Shown: piece after piece, positions 25,197 to 34,147 of the stretch
Position numbering within the stretch: the stretch's first letter is position 1
Layout of the letters: the number at the start of each line of letters is the position of its first letter
Assembly (NCBI RefSeq): GCF_001665785.1
Contig: NZ_LZSO01000013.1
Coordinates: forward strand, 62,001-126,000
Reading direction: 5' to 3'
Source: Mycolicibacterium peregrinum
GTDB lineage: Bacteria; Actinomycetota; Actinomycetes; Mycobacteriales; Mycobacteriaceae
DNA length: 64,000 nt
Notes under the pieces: generated by a model
The model's input: only the letters and a program-made list of their open reading frames with translations
The model's database searches: none
Told to the model about the DNA's origin: nothing
Position numbers and translations under genes: made by a program

Positions 25197-26048
25197 TCAG
25201 GCTTGTTCGGCGAGAACATCGTGAACAGTGCGCTCAACGGTGTTCAGGACATCGTTATCCACCCCGGGACGGCCGCGGACGAAGACCGATGCGCGGCTGG
25301 CCGGGGGCAGCCCTTCGGCCAGACACAGCCCGTCGGGCAGCCGGCCGATCATCGGCAACAGGGCCACCCCGAGACCCGAGCGCACCGCGGCGAACAGGCC
25401 GGACAAGTTCGCGGATTCGGCGGCGATCCGGTAGTCGGTCCCGCTGCGGTCGAGCGTGGCGAACGTGGGTTCGCGCAATGTGCACGGTTCGGAGAACATC
25501 ACCACCGGCAACGGCTGATTGGCCGCCGCCGTGAAACTCCGCCCCGAAACCCATTTCAGCGCAAGTGTTCCGGAGGCGTGAGCGGGATCCATCCCGGAAC
25601 CGTCGAGCATCACGGCAAGGTCGACCAGACCGTGTTCGACGGCGTCGGCGAGCGTGACATTACGGTCGAGACGAAACCGCAGCCGCCAGGTGGGCAACCG
25701 CTCGCCCAGCGCCGCCGTGAGGGCGGGCAGCATCACGTCGGCGCCGTGCTCGGTGGCACCGATCAGCAGCACCTGCTCCTCGGCTGCACCGAGATCGGTC
25801 AGCGCCGCGTCGTGGGCGGCGAGGATGCCCCGGGCGTGACCGAGTACGCGGTGGCCCAGTTCGGTGAAGGCGACCCCGCGACCGGACCGTTCGACGACGG
25901 GACCGCCCACGACGGCCTCAATCCGCCGCACATGCTGGCTGACGGCGGACTGCGTCATGTGCAACACCGCGGCGGCGCGGTGAAACCCGCCACAGTCCGC
26001 CACCGCCACCACACTGCGGAGCGGCGCGATGTCCAGCACCTGACCCAT
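25197..26048 (-). CDS. LysR family transcriptional regulator
   Basis: A 283-residue LysR regulator: winged helix-turn-helix at about 5-65 ([24 protein letters not shown]) and a C-terminal periplasmic-binding-protein-like effector domain ([17 protein letters not shown]). It is divergent from an EamA-type exporter across a T-N11-A box, the usual arrangement for a LysR regulator and its target. The ligand is unknown but is probably the exporter's substrate. It precedes rlmN by 13 bp and may be co-transcribed with it. Confidence 0.9.
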   Translation of the reverse strand: MGQVLDIAPLRSVVAVADCGGFHRAAAVLHMTQSAVSQHVRRIEAVVGGPVVERSGRGVAFTELGHRVLGHARGILAAHDAALTDLGAAEEQVLLIGATEHGADVMLPALTAALGERLPTWRLRFRLDRNVTLADAVEHGLVDLAVMLDGSGMDPAHASGTLALKWVSGRSFTAAANQPLPVVMFSEPCTLREPTFATLDRSGTDYRIAAESANLSGLFAAVRSGLGVALLPMIGRLPDGLCLAEGLPPASRASVFVRGRPGVDNDVLNTVERTVHDVLAEQA

Positions 26049-26124
26049 GCGATCAAGGTACTCCGATCAGTACTTACGATCAAAGACCTGCCGTTTCTCT
26101 CAATTCATCGGGTTATTCCGCCAC

Positions 26125-26147
26125 ATTGATTAGCATCGATGATCAAT
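26125..26147. promoter_or_regulatory. LysR-type operator (ATTGAT-N11-ATCAAT)
   Basis: Perfect 6-bp inverted arms separated by 11 bp, the classical T-N11-A layout, in the 154-bp divergent region between the LysR gene (start 26048) and the exporter (start 26203). A second weaker GATCA-rich stretch lies at 26043-26084 closer to the LysR start. Confidence 0.6.
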
Positions 26148-26202
26148 CGTGATAGCCGATAATCGTTGGACCGCGCGCACCAGGCTCGCTCACGATGGGG
26201 GC

Positions 26203-27171
26203 ATGCCGCCCACTCCGATGCCGATGCGCACGGCGACAACCGTGACGTTCTTCTACGCCCTGGGTTATCCGATCGGGAACCTGGCCGTACACGCCGTCTC
26301 CCCGATGGCGGTGTTGGCCGTTCGCTTCGGGGCGGCGGGACTGATCCTCGGCACCTGGGCCGGGCTGGCCCGGGTGGGCTTCCCCACCGGCCGCAAGCTG
26401 CTGCACGTCGCGGTGGCGGGTCTGCTCATGCAGGCCGTGCAGTTCTGCGCGCTCTACATTGCGATTCAGCAGGGCGCGCCGGCAGTGCTCTGCGCGGTGG
26501 TCATTGCGATGAACCCGGTGGCGACGGCGCTGCTGGCCGCGATGTTCCTACGTGACCGTTTGACGCCACGCCGGATCGTCGCGTTGGTGCTCGGCATCGC
26601 CGCAGTGCTGGCAGCGTGCGCGACGCGACTGGTCACCTCAGGCGGTATCGACCCGGCAGTCGGATTACTGCTGGTGGCATTGCTCGGTCTGGCGGCGGGC
26701 GGGGTATATCAACAGCGGTTCTGCTCCGATGTCGACTTCCGGGCCTCGACCTCCGTGCAGAACGCCGTCGCGTTCCTACCCGCGTTGGCGCTGGCGCTCA
26801 GCACCCCGATCGAGGTCCATGACGCCACCAAGGCCGTGCTGGCGGTGGCCGGCGTGGTGCTGCTCAACGCCATCCTCGGGGTGTCGCTCTACGTGCGGGC
26901 CATCAACCTGCACGGGGCCTCGGCGGTCGCGATGCTGTTCTGTGTGATTCCCGCGGTCGCCGGAGTGTTGTCCTGGCTCATGCTCGGCGAGCGGGTGAAC
27001 ATCGGCATCGCCGCGGGACTGGTCCTCGGTGCGATCGCGTGCTGGCTGAACGCATCCGCCGCGCGCAGCGAACGCGGACTACGCGAGGAGCGTCAGCACG
27101 ATCCAGCCGACGACGGCGGACGGCAGCATCGCGTCGATGCGGTCCATGATGCCGCCGTGGCCGGGCAGTAG
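26203..27171 (+). CDS. DMT superfamily (EamA) exporter
   Basis: A 322-residue inner-membrane protein with about ten hydrophobic helices arranged as two EamA repeats (about 1-145 and 150-285), as in metabolite exporters such as RhaT/YdcZ relatives. The ATG at 26203 follows GGGGGC; an upstream frame extension from 26149 overlaps the LysR operator and is unlikely. Residues after about 293 (SERGLREERQHDPADDGG) are hydrophilic, and this tail is encoded antisense to the last 93 bp of cdsA. It is probably controlled by the divergent LysR protein. Confidence 0.88.
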   Translation: MPPTPMPMRTATTVTFFYALGYPIGNLAVHAVSPMAVLAVRFGAAGLILGTWAGLARVGFPTGRKLLHVAVAGLLMQAVQFCALYIAIQQGAPAVLCAVVIAMNPVATALLAAMFLRDRLTPRRIVALVLGIAAVLAACATRLVTSGGIDPAVGLLLVALLGLAAGGVYQQRFCSDVDFRASTSVQNAVAFLPALALALSTPIEVHDATKAVLAVAGVVLLNAILGVSLYVRAINLHGASAVAMLFCVIPAVAGVLSWLMLGERVNIGIAAGLVLGAIACWLNASAARSERGLREERQHDPADDGGRQHRVDAVHDAAVAGQ

Positions 27172-27924
27172 CGTGCCCATGTCCTTGATGCCGAGATCGC
27201 GTTTGACCTGCGATTCGACCAGGTCCCCGAGCACACCGGTGATCACCAGCAAGAGGCCGAGCGGTACGCCCACCCAGGCCGGCTTGTCCAACAGGAACGC
27301 CACGGACAGCACCGCTGCGGTGACACCGAACAGCAGCGATCCGCCCAGACCCTCCCAGGACTTCTTCGGGCTGATCGCCGGCGCCAGCAGATGCTTGCCG
27401 AACAGGACGCCCGCGACGTAGCCACCGATGTCGGCGAAGACGACCGTCACGATGATGGTGAAAACCCGGGCGCCGCCGTGGTCGGCGAAGATGAGCAGCG
27501 CGGTGAACGCCGCGAACAACGGGACCCAGGTGGCGAGCAGGATCGTGGCGGCGATATCGCGCAGGTAATTGACCGGTTGCTGGTCCAACCCCTGGCCGAT
27601 CAGACGCCACACCATGCAGACGACGATGGTGCCGCCATAGGCGCCCAGCAGACCCGCCGCCCCGTACGGCCAGGTCAGCCAGATCATCGCCTGGCCACCC
27701 AGCAGCAGCGGCACGGCGGGCAATGCGTAACCGTGCTCACGCATCCGCCGGATCACCTCATGGGTGGCGATGGCGATGGCGACTGCCAACAGCGGCAGCC
27801 ACCAGATGGGCGCAAAGAGCAGGGTGCCTATCGCGAGGGCGCCGAGGACCACGCCGACGGTGATGGCGGCCGGCAGGTCACGGCCGGCGCGCGAGGTCTT
27901 CTGCGGTGGCTCGGTCTGTGCCAC
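27079..27924 (-). CDS. cdsA: phosphatidate cytidylyltransferase (CDP-DAG synthase)
   Basis: A 281-residue membrane enzyme that makes CDP-diacylglycerol from phosphatidate and CTP, the precursor of phosphatidylinositol and cardiolipin. Seven or eight hydrophobic segments are visible, and the C-terminal family signature is present (KKSWEGLGGSL; KRDLGIKDMGTLLPGHGGIMDRID). It follows frr by 23 bp in the pyrH-frr-cdsA order seen in other mycobacteria. Its 3' end overlaps the convergent exporter gene by 93 bp. Confidence 0.95.
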   Translation of the reverse strand: MAQTEPPQKTSRAGRDLPAAITVGVVLGALAIGTLLFAPIWWLPLLAVAIAIATHEVIRRMREHGYALPAVPLLLGGQAMIWLTWPYGAAGLLGAYGGTIVVCMVWRLIGQGLDQQPVNYLRDIAATILLATWVPLFAAFTALLIFADHGGARVFTIIVTVVFADIGGYVAGVLFGKHLLAPAISPKKSWEGLGGSLLFGVTAAVLSVAFLLDKPAWVGVPLGLLLVITGVLGDLVESQVKRDLGIKDMGTLLPGHGGIMDRIDAMLPSAVVGWIVLTLLA

Positions 27925-27947
27925 GGGACTGGGGTGCTGAAGGTCGG

Positions 27948-28505
27948 CTAGACCTCCAGCAACTCGCCTTCCTTGTGCTTGACCAACTCGTCGATCTGAC
28001 TGGTGTAGGTGTGGGTGGATTTGTCGAGGTCCTTTTCCGCGCGCCCGACCTCGTCCTCGCCGGCCTCGCCGTCCTTCTTGATCCGGCTGAGCTCTTCCAT
28101 CGCCTTACGACGAATGTTGCGCACCGACACCTTGGCGTCCTCGCCCTTGGACTTTGCCTGCTTGACCAGCTCGCGCCGGCGCTCCTCGGTGAGCTGCGGG
28201 ATGGAGATGCGGATGATGTTGCCGTCGTTGGTCGGGTTGACCCCGAGGTCGGAGTTACGGATCGCATCCTCGATCGGCCGGAGCTGAGCGGCCTCGTAGG
28301 GCTTGATGACGACGAGCCGCGCCTCGGGCACGTTGATGCTCGCCATCTGCGTGATCGGCGTCATCGACCCGTAGTACTCGATGTTGATCCGGGAGAACAT
28401 GCCCGGATTGGCCCGGCCGGTGCGGATCGTGGCCAGGTCGTCACGGGCCACACTCACGGCCTTTTCCATCTTCTCTTCGGCGTCGAAGAGAGTTTCGTCG
28501 ATCAC
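27948..28505 (-). CDS. frr: ribosome recycling factor
   Basis: A 185-residue factor that, with EF-G, splits the post-termination ribosome. Full family length and typical sequence: [28 protein letters not shown] near the N-terminus (three-helix bundle plus beta/alpha/beta domain) and the [23 protein letters not shown] helix. It follows pyrH by 42 bp in the same operon. Confidence 0.97.
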   Translation of the reverse strand: MIDETLFDAEEKMEKAVSVARDDLATIRTGRANPGMFSRINIEYYGSMTPITQMASINVPEARLVVIKPYEAAQLRPIEDAIRNSDLGVNPTNDGNIIRISIPQLTEERRRELVKQAKSKGEDAKVSVRNIRRKAMEELSRIKKDGEAGEDEVGRAEKDLDKSTHTYTSQIDELVKHKEGELLEV

Positions 28506-28547
28506 TTCGGGTTCTCCATCGATCTTGCTCCTCGCGTGCGCGGCAGG

Positions 28548-29303
28548 TCAGGTGGTGGTGGTGACCAGTGTTCCGATCTTCTCACCCGCCACGGCACGGG
28601 CGATATTGCCTTCGGTGAGCAGGTTGAACACCAGCATCGGCATGCGGTTGTCCATGCACAAACTGAAGGCAGTGGCATCGGCGACCCGCAGGCCACGGTC
28701 GATGACATCACGATGGCTGACTTCGGTGAGCAACTCGGCGTTCAGGTCTTCGCGTGGGTCGGCGGTGTAGACGCCGTCGACAGCCTTGGCCATCAGCACC
28801 ACGTCGGCCCCGATCTCGAGAGCCCGCTGCGCGGCCGTCGTGTCGGTGGAGAAGTACGGAAGGCCCATGCCGGCACCGAAGATGACGACGCGGCCCTTTT
28901 CCAGGTGTCGCACGGCCCGCAACGGGATGTACGGCTCGGCGACCTGCCCCATCGTGATGGCGGTCTGCACGCGGGTGTCGATGCCCTCTTTCTCCAGGAA
29001 GTCCTGCAGCGCAAGGCTGTTCATCACCGTGCCGAGCATGCCCATGTAGTCGCTGCGGGTGCGTTCCATCCCGCGCTGCTGCAATTGGGCGCCGCGGAAG
29101 AAGTTGCCACCACCGATCACGACCGCGACCTGAACTCCGCTGCGCACCACTGCGGCGATCTGGCGGGCCACCTGGTGCACGACGTCGGGGTCGAGGCCGA
29201 CCTGGCCGCCGCCGAACATCTCTCCGCCGAGTTTCAGCAGAACCCTTGTATAGAAGGGACGAATGGGTGCTGCGCCCTCGCCGGCGACATTCGGATCCGC
29301 CAT
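28548..29303 (-). CDS. pyrH: UMP kinase
   Basis: A 251-residue bacterial UMP kinase (amino-acid-kinase fold, hexameric) converting UMP to UDP in pyrimidine synthesis. It has the N-terminal [10 protein letters not shown] phosphate-binding region, [11 protein letters not shown], and the [12 protein letters not shown] segment. Start ATG at 29303 after a GGAGAC box; a longer in-frame start at 29339 adds residues not typical of the family. The 29304-29449 region upstream contains its promoter, but I see no clear -10/-35 pair there. Confidence 0.96.
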   Translation of the reverse strand: MADPNVAGEGAAPIRPFYTRVLLKLGGEMFGGGQVGLDPDVVHQVARQIAAVVRSGVQVAVVIGGGNFFRGAQLQQRGMERTRSDYMGMLGTVMNSLALQDFLEKEGIDTRVQTAITMGQVAEPYIPLRAVRHLEKGRVVIFGAGMGLPYFSTDTTAAQRALEIGADVVLMAKAVDGVYTADPREDLNAELLTEVSHRDVIDRGLRVADATAFSLCMDNRMPMLVFNLLTEGNIARAVAGEKIGTLVTTTT

Positions 29304-29449
29304 CGGTCTCCTCGGCACTCCTCGCATGTAGAGAGCCACCCGGGTTACCCCTGGACGGCCCCTCCATCCTGCCCTATGGCGGGCGGCACACCTAGTTTGG
29401 GTGAACTCTGCAGGACCGAGTGTCGCCGGCGGCGCAGCTCAGCCGGCGC

Positions 29450-30170
<721 letters not shown>

Positions 30171-30187
30171 GTGTCAATATGCTTGAT

Positions 30188-30619
30188 ATGAACTCCGATA
30201 AGGGAGCCGCCCTGGAGGAGCAGCCACTCGGCTACCTGATGTATCGCGTGGTCGCGGTGCTGCAGCCACGGGTCTCCGCGCAACTGCAACCGCTGGGCCT
30301 CAAACTGCCCGAGTTCGTCTGCCTGCGCATCCTGTCCATGGCCCCGGGCCAGTCCAACGCCGAGCTCGCCCGGCACACCAACGTGTCACCACAGGCGATG
30401 AACAACGTGCTGCGCGGACTACAAGACCGAGGGGCGGTACGCAGGCCGGCCACCGTCGACTCCGGACGAGCACTGCCCGCCGAGCTGACGGCCGAGGGCG
30501 CCGAATTGCTCGAACGCGCCGAAGCCGCCGTGTACGCCGCCGAGGAGGAGGTGCTCGATCGCCTCGACGCCGAGCAGCGACGCGAACTCAAGCGACTGTT
30601 GGCCCACGCCGTTCCCTGA
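30188..30619 (+). CDS. MarR family transcriptional regulator
   Basis: A 143-residue MarR-type winged-helix regulator. The DNA-binding region reads SNAELARHTNVSPQAMNNVLRGLQDRGAV, followed by the wing containing VDSGRALPAELT and a C-terminal dimer helix. The ATG at 30188 is chosen because upstream candidates (30164, 30179) lie in the operator. It probably represses itself and the divergent methyltransferase, with relief by an unknown aromatic or phenolic ligand as is usual for the family. Confidence 0.88.
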   Translation: MNSDKGAALEEQPLGYLMYRVVAVLQPRVSAQLQPLGLKLPEFVCLRILSMAPGQSNAELARHTNVSPQAMNNVLRGLQDRGAVRRPATVDSGRALPAELTAEGAELLERAEAAVYAAEEEVLDRLDAEQRRELKRLLAHAVP

Positions 30620-30675
30620 ACCGGCAGGCCGTCTGGCGCGCCGTGTGGCGTCACAGTCGGTAATGTCGCCAGCCG

Positions 30676-31797
30676 ATGAAGATCGTGCTGGCCCCGGACT
30701 CCTTCAAGGAGTCGATGACCGCGTCGCAAGCGGTCGCAGCGCTGCGCGAGGGTGTCCGGTCGGCACTGCCGGATGCCGAATGCATCGGGGTGCCGATGGC
30801 CGATGGCGGTGAAGGCACCGTCGACGCCGTCGTCGACGCGCTCGGCGGTGACCGCATCACCGAGACGGTGCAGGACCCGCTCGGCCGCCCGGTCGCGGCC
30901 ACCTACGGCTACGTCGCCGAGCGTCACCTGGCCGTGATCGAGATGGCCGCCGCCTCCGGCCTCGAGCTGGTGGCGCCCACGGACCGGGACATCCTGCGCG
31001 CCAGCACCTTCGGGGTCGGACAGCTCATCACCTCAGCCCTGGAGCACGGCGCGACCGAGCTGCTGATCGGCATCGGCGGTTCGGCGACCAATGACGGCGG
31101 GGCCGGCATGCTCACCGCGCTCGGCGCCGCCTTCACCGACACCGACGGTGCCGCCCTGCCACCCGGCGGCGCAGCACTGGGCCGGCTCCACCACATTGAC
31201 GTCGCCGGTCTGGACCCCCGGCTCGCCGAAGTACAGGTCCGGATCGCCTCCGACGTCACGGCACCGCTGCTCGGAACCGGTGGTGCCAGTGCGGTTTTCG
31301 GACCGCAGAAGGGCGCCACCCCGTCGGACGTCGCGACGCTCGAAGCCGCCCTGGCCCGCCTGGTCGAAGTGACCCAGACCGCTCTCGGCCACGCCCGGCC
31401 CGATCGCCCGGGTGCCGGGGCCGCCGGGGGGCTGGGCTTCGGGCTGATGGAATTCCTTGCTGCCGAATGCGACCCGGGTGTCGAGGTGATCGCCGAGACC
31501 GTGGGGCTGGCGCAGGCACTGATCGGAGCGGACTGGGTGTTCACCGGGGAAGGCAGCGTGGACGCCCAGACCATGTTGGGCAAGACTCCGTTCGGAGTCG
31601 CCCGGGTGGCTGCGCACACTGGCACCCGAGTGGTGATCTTCGCCGGTCGGGTGTCCCCCGATGCCGACGTCCTGCTGGCCAACGGCGTCGAGAAATTGGT
31701 GGCCATCACCGCGCCGGGCACGCCGCTGGAGCAGGCGTTGCGTGACGGCCCGGCCGCGCTGACCCGTGCGGCCGCCGAAGTGTGCCGGACCCTGTAG
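30676..31797 (+). CDS. glycerate kinase (GarK/GlxK type)
   Basis: A 373-residue class II glycerate kinase that phosphorylates glycerate, feeding glyoxylate-derived carbon into glycolysis. Diagnostic blocks are VLAPDSFKESMTA at the N-terminus, IGVPMADGGEGTVDA, LLIGIGGSATNDGGAGML, and FTGEGSVDAQT near the C-terminus. Start ATG at 30676. It is alone on its strand and ends 6 bp before the convergent DUF350 gene. Confidence 0.93.
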   Translation: MKIVLAPDSFKESMTASQAVAALREGVRSALPDAECIGVPMADGGEGTVDAVVDALGGDRITETVQDPLGRPVAATYGYVAERHLAVIEMAAASGLELVAPTDRDILRASTFGVGQLITSALEHGATELLIGIGGSATNDGGAGMLTALGAAFTDTDGAALPPGGAALGRLHHIDVAGLDPRLAEVQVRIASDVTAPLLGTGGASAVFGPQKGATPSDVATLEAALARLVEVTQTALGHARPDRPGAGAAGGLGFGLMEFLAAECDPGVEVIAETVGLAQALIGADWVFTGEGSVDAQTMLGKTPFGVARVAAHTGTRVVIFAGRVSPDADVLLANGVEKLVAITAPGTPLEQALRDGPAALTRAAAEVCRTL

Positions 31798-31810
31798 CGC
31801 GGGCTACAGG
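31791..31810. terminator. hairpin covering two convergent stop codons
   Basis: CCTGTAGC-gcgg-GCTACAGG: 8-bp perfect arms that include the TAG of glycerate kinase and the TAG of the DUF350 gene. It is likely a compact bidirectional transcript end, although no T-run follows on either strand. Confidence 0.4.
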
Positions 31811-32259
31811 ATCGCCGCCGCGACGATCAGCCCGAAAGCCAGGTACGAAGCCGTCACGACCAGGACCTGCGGCGTGAACCGCTCGGAGGCCAGCACCATG
31901 CCGATGTCGATGCCTTTGATCGCGCCGATGAGCCGGACGGAAAATGCCTGGGCCGCAATGCCCAAGAGCCCGAACACCAGCGTCATGATGAGGCCCTGGA
32001 CGAGGTCGCCCGACGAGGAGTAGATGGCGAGAACGATGATGAATGCCATCGACACCACGCCGGAGGCCGTCACAGCGGCAGCATTCGGACGGCCCGCTCG
32101 CACCAACGTCCGCAATGGTCCGGGTGTGGTCCAGTCGATCACGTAGAAACCCAGGACCATCAGTGCCACACCGACAATCGTGTACAAGACGATCGCCGAG
32201 ACGCCGTGGCCGAGAACCGACCAGTAATCGGAGTCGAGCGCAACCAGAGTGGTTGTCAT
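31804..32259 (-). CDS. DUF350 family membrane protein (YjfL-like)
   Basis: A 151-residue membrane protein with four hydrophobic segments (about 20-42, 60-82, 90-112, 128-150), matching the DUF350 family represented by E. coli YjfL. Start ATG at 32259, 16 bp after the ATP-grasp gene, after the GGAAGGAAT region; the longer open frame upstream is a shadow. It is the last gene of a three-gene set in which DUF350, DUF1190-like and GspS-like proteins occur together, as in E. coli yjfLMC. A transport or channel role is suspected but not shown. Confidence 0.82.
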   Translation of the reverse strand: MTTTLVALDSDYWSVLGHGVSAIVLYTIVGVALMVLGFYVIDWTTPGPLRTLVRAGRPNAAAVTASGVVSMAFIIVLAIYSSSGDLVQGLIMTLVFGLLGIAAQAFSVRLIGAIKGIDIGMVLASERFTPQVLVVTASYLAFGLIVAAAIL

Positions 32260-32275
32260 AGGTATTCCTTCCGGG

Positions 32276-33439
32276 TCACTGCGGGATGCGGTGTGGCACA
32301 AAGGCAGCGCCGTTGTCGGTGACGAGACCCGAGGTCTCGCGGATCCCGAGTCCGGCAGATTCGTCGCCGACGATCCACGCCCCCAACGCGGGGCGCATGT
32401 CGTCGAATTGCGGCAGCGGATCGAGCAACTGGTACACGTAGCCCTCTTCGCCGTAGACACCGCCGGTCTCGGTCTCGAAGCCGGCGCCGACGATGGTGAT
32501 GTTGGCACCCTCCCGGCCCAGCTTCGGTTTGCGAACGTAGTCGGTGAGCTCGTGCGGGTCGTCGACATAGGCGGGCAACAGATTCGGATGCCCCGGATAC
32601 ATCTCCCACAGCACGGCCAGGATCGCCTTGTTGCTCAGCAGCGTCTTCCACAGCGGTTCAACCCACATGGTGGCCGGCAACGATTCGACGGCCCGACGGC
32701 CGAAATCATCGTCGAGCATCCACTCCCACGGGTAGAGCTTGAAGATCGACGACATCGGAGCTTCCTCCAGGTCGACGAACCGGTCGAGGTCGCGATCGAA
32801 CCCGATGTCCTCGATGGCCAGGCCCACGGTGTGCAGGCCGGCCTCCGCTGCGCACTCCTGGAGATAGGCCACGGTGACGTGATCCTCACCGGTGTGCTCG
32901 GCCCCCGACCAGGTGAAGTAGGTCTCGGCACCCGGGAGGCGGTCACGGACCTCAGCCCAGCGGGCAACCAGCTTCTCGTGCAACGAGTTCCACTGATCGT
33001 CGGCCGGGTAGACGTCGGTCTTCCAGTGCCACTGCAGAATCGCCGCCTCCAGCAGTGTGGTGGGGGTATCGGCGTTGTATTCCAGCAGAACCGGCGGTCG
33101 ACGACCGTCGTAGCGCAGGTCGAATCGGCCGTAGAGATGCGGGTCGCTGCGCCGCCACGACTTCTCGATGTGCTCCCAACTCCACTCAGGAAGCCCGAAA
33201 TCGCGATAGCGTCCCGTCAGCACGACGTGTTCGACAGCCTCCAGACACATCGAGTGCAGCACTTCGACCGAGGCCTCGATCGACAGCACCTCGTCCATGT
33301 CGAAGACGTAGTGCACCGACTCGTCCCAATACGGGCGGTCGGCACCGGTCGCGTCGCGTGCCGGAGTCCCGTAACACATGCCTTGGTCGGCGACGATCTG
33401 TTCCCAGCCTGGTCGCGGGGAACTGCGTTGGCGGCGCAT
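32276..33439 (-). CDS. glutathionylspermidine-synthase-like ATP-grasp ligase (YjfC/YgiC type)
   Basis: A 387-residue ATP-grasp protein of the GspS C-terminal family. Recognisable blocks are YGRFDLRYDG and LLEYNADTPTTLLEAA near residue 120, and the C-terminal KPKLGREGANI for ATP binding. E. coli YgiC/YjfC lack the amidase half of true GspS, as does this protein. True GspS joins glutathione to spermidine; mycobacteria use mycothiol, so a peptide-amine or protein-tail ligation is more likely. It follows the DUF1190-like gene with no gap and precedes the DUF350 gene. Confidence 0.88.
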   Translation of the reverse strand: MRRQRSSPRPGWEQIVADQGMCYGTPARDATGADRPYWDESVHYVFDMDEVLSIEASVEVLHSMCLEAVEHVVLTGRYRDFGLPEWSWEHIEKSWRRSDPHLYGRFDLRYDGRRPPVLLEYNADTPTTLLEAAILQWHWKTDVYPADDQWNSLHEKLVARWAEVRDRLPGAETYFTWSGAEHTGEDHVTVAYLQECAAEAGLHTVGLAIEDIGFDRDLDRFVDLEEAPMSSIFKLYPWEWMLDDDFGRRAVESLPATMWVEPLWKTLLSNKAILAVLWEMYPGHPNLLPAYVDDPHELTDYVRKPKLGREGANITIVGAGFETETGGVYGEEGYVYQLLDPLPQFDDMRPALGAWIVGDESAGLGIRETSGLVTDNGAAFVPHRIPQ

Positions 33440-33994
33440 TCAGCTCCCCGAGCTTTTGCCGTAGCTCGACGACGAGCCGAAACCGCCGCGCGAGATCGAT
33501 GTCCCCGACTTGGTCTTGGCGGTGGTGCCCTTGGGCTGTTCGATGGTCCCGCCCCGGGCAATGGTGCCCACCCCACCGTTGTTACCGCCGTAGTAGTACC
33601 GGTACGGCGAGCCCAGGTAGATGAAGGTGCCCCCGGAACTGCTGTGGCCACTGGAGCAATACGAATCGGGCACGACCTCGTTGGTGCCCTCCTTGACGCA
33701 CGACGCCGCGATTTCCTCTTTGTGCAGCAAGTGGTAGCCCAGCGCGATGACTCCGACCACACCGACCACGGCCACCGAGCCCATCAGGATCTTCTTGCCG
33801 GTGGCGGCACGCTGTTCGCGTGTCTCCTCCTGCTGCCTGGCCCACGCCTCGGCGGCCTCGCGCTCCTTCTGCATCTTGTCGCGCTGCCGCGCTTCGGCCA
33901 CGGTCGGAGGCCGTGGCGTGGCGGTGGCCGGATCCTGCCAACGAATCGATCCTTCGCCGGCCTGGCTCCACTGCTCGTCTGGCCCAGACGTCAT
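33440..33994 (-). CDS. DUF1190-like (YgiB/YjfM-like) membrane-anchored protein
   Basis: A 184-residue protein: a charged, coiled N-terminal part (residues 1-65, ARQRDKMQKEREAAEAWARQQEE), one membrane helix (about 68-88), then an external tail with two cysteines (CVKEGTNEVVPDSYC), a Y/G-rich stretch (YRYYYGG) and a low-complexity ending of the form GTIARGG, KSGTSISRGGFGSS, SYGKSSGS. The tail closely resembles the end of E. coli YgiB/YjfM, whose partner is the YgiC/YjfC ligase. The tail may be a substrate of that ligase, an inference. Confidence 0.75.
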   Translation of the reverse strand: MTSGPDEQWSQAGEGSIRWQDPATATPRPPTVAEARQRDKMQKEREAAEAWARQQEETREQRAATGKKILMGSVAVVGVVGVIALGYHLLHKEEIAASCVKEGTNEVVPDSYCSSGHSSSGGTFIYLGSPYRYYYGGNNGGVGTIARGGTIEQPKGTTAKTKSGTSISRGGFGSSSSYGKSSGS

Positions 33995-34027
33995 TCACAC
34001 CCCCGCAAACTCTGACACCTGACGGTC

Positions 34028-34033
34028 ATCATA
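34028..34033 (-). promoter_or_regulatory. possible -10 element of the DUF1190-like operon
   Basis: TATGAT on the minus strand, 34 bp before the DUF1190-like start, lies after the terminator of the amine-oxidase operon. No convincing -35 box was found at the usual spacing, so this is tentative. Confidence 0.25.
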
Positions 34034-34091
34034 AGAGCAAGCCGGCACTCGCTGCCCCGGCAGTTGACGAAATGTCGACGCGAGCAGCAGC

Positions 34092-34126
34092 GGACGCCCC
34101 CGATTCACCGGTGTTCGGGGGCGTCC
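34092..34126 (-). terminator. strong hairpin after the amine oxidase gene
   Basis: GGACGCCCCCGA and TCGGGGGCGTCC form 12-bp perfect arms with an 11-bp loop, 22 bp after the amine oxidase stop. It separates the ABC-permease-amine oxidase operon from the DUF1190-like/ATP-grasp/DUF350 operon. Confidence 0.65.
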
Positions 34127-34147
34127 GGGCGGGTCAGGACCCGTTAC

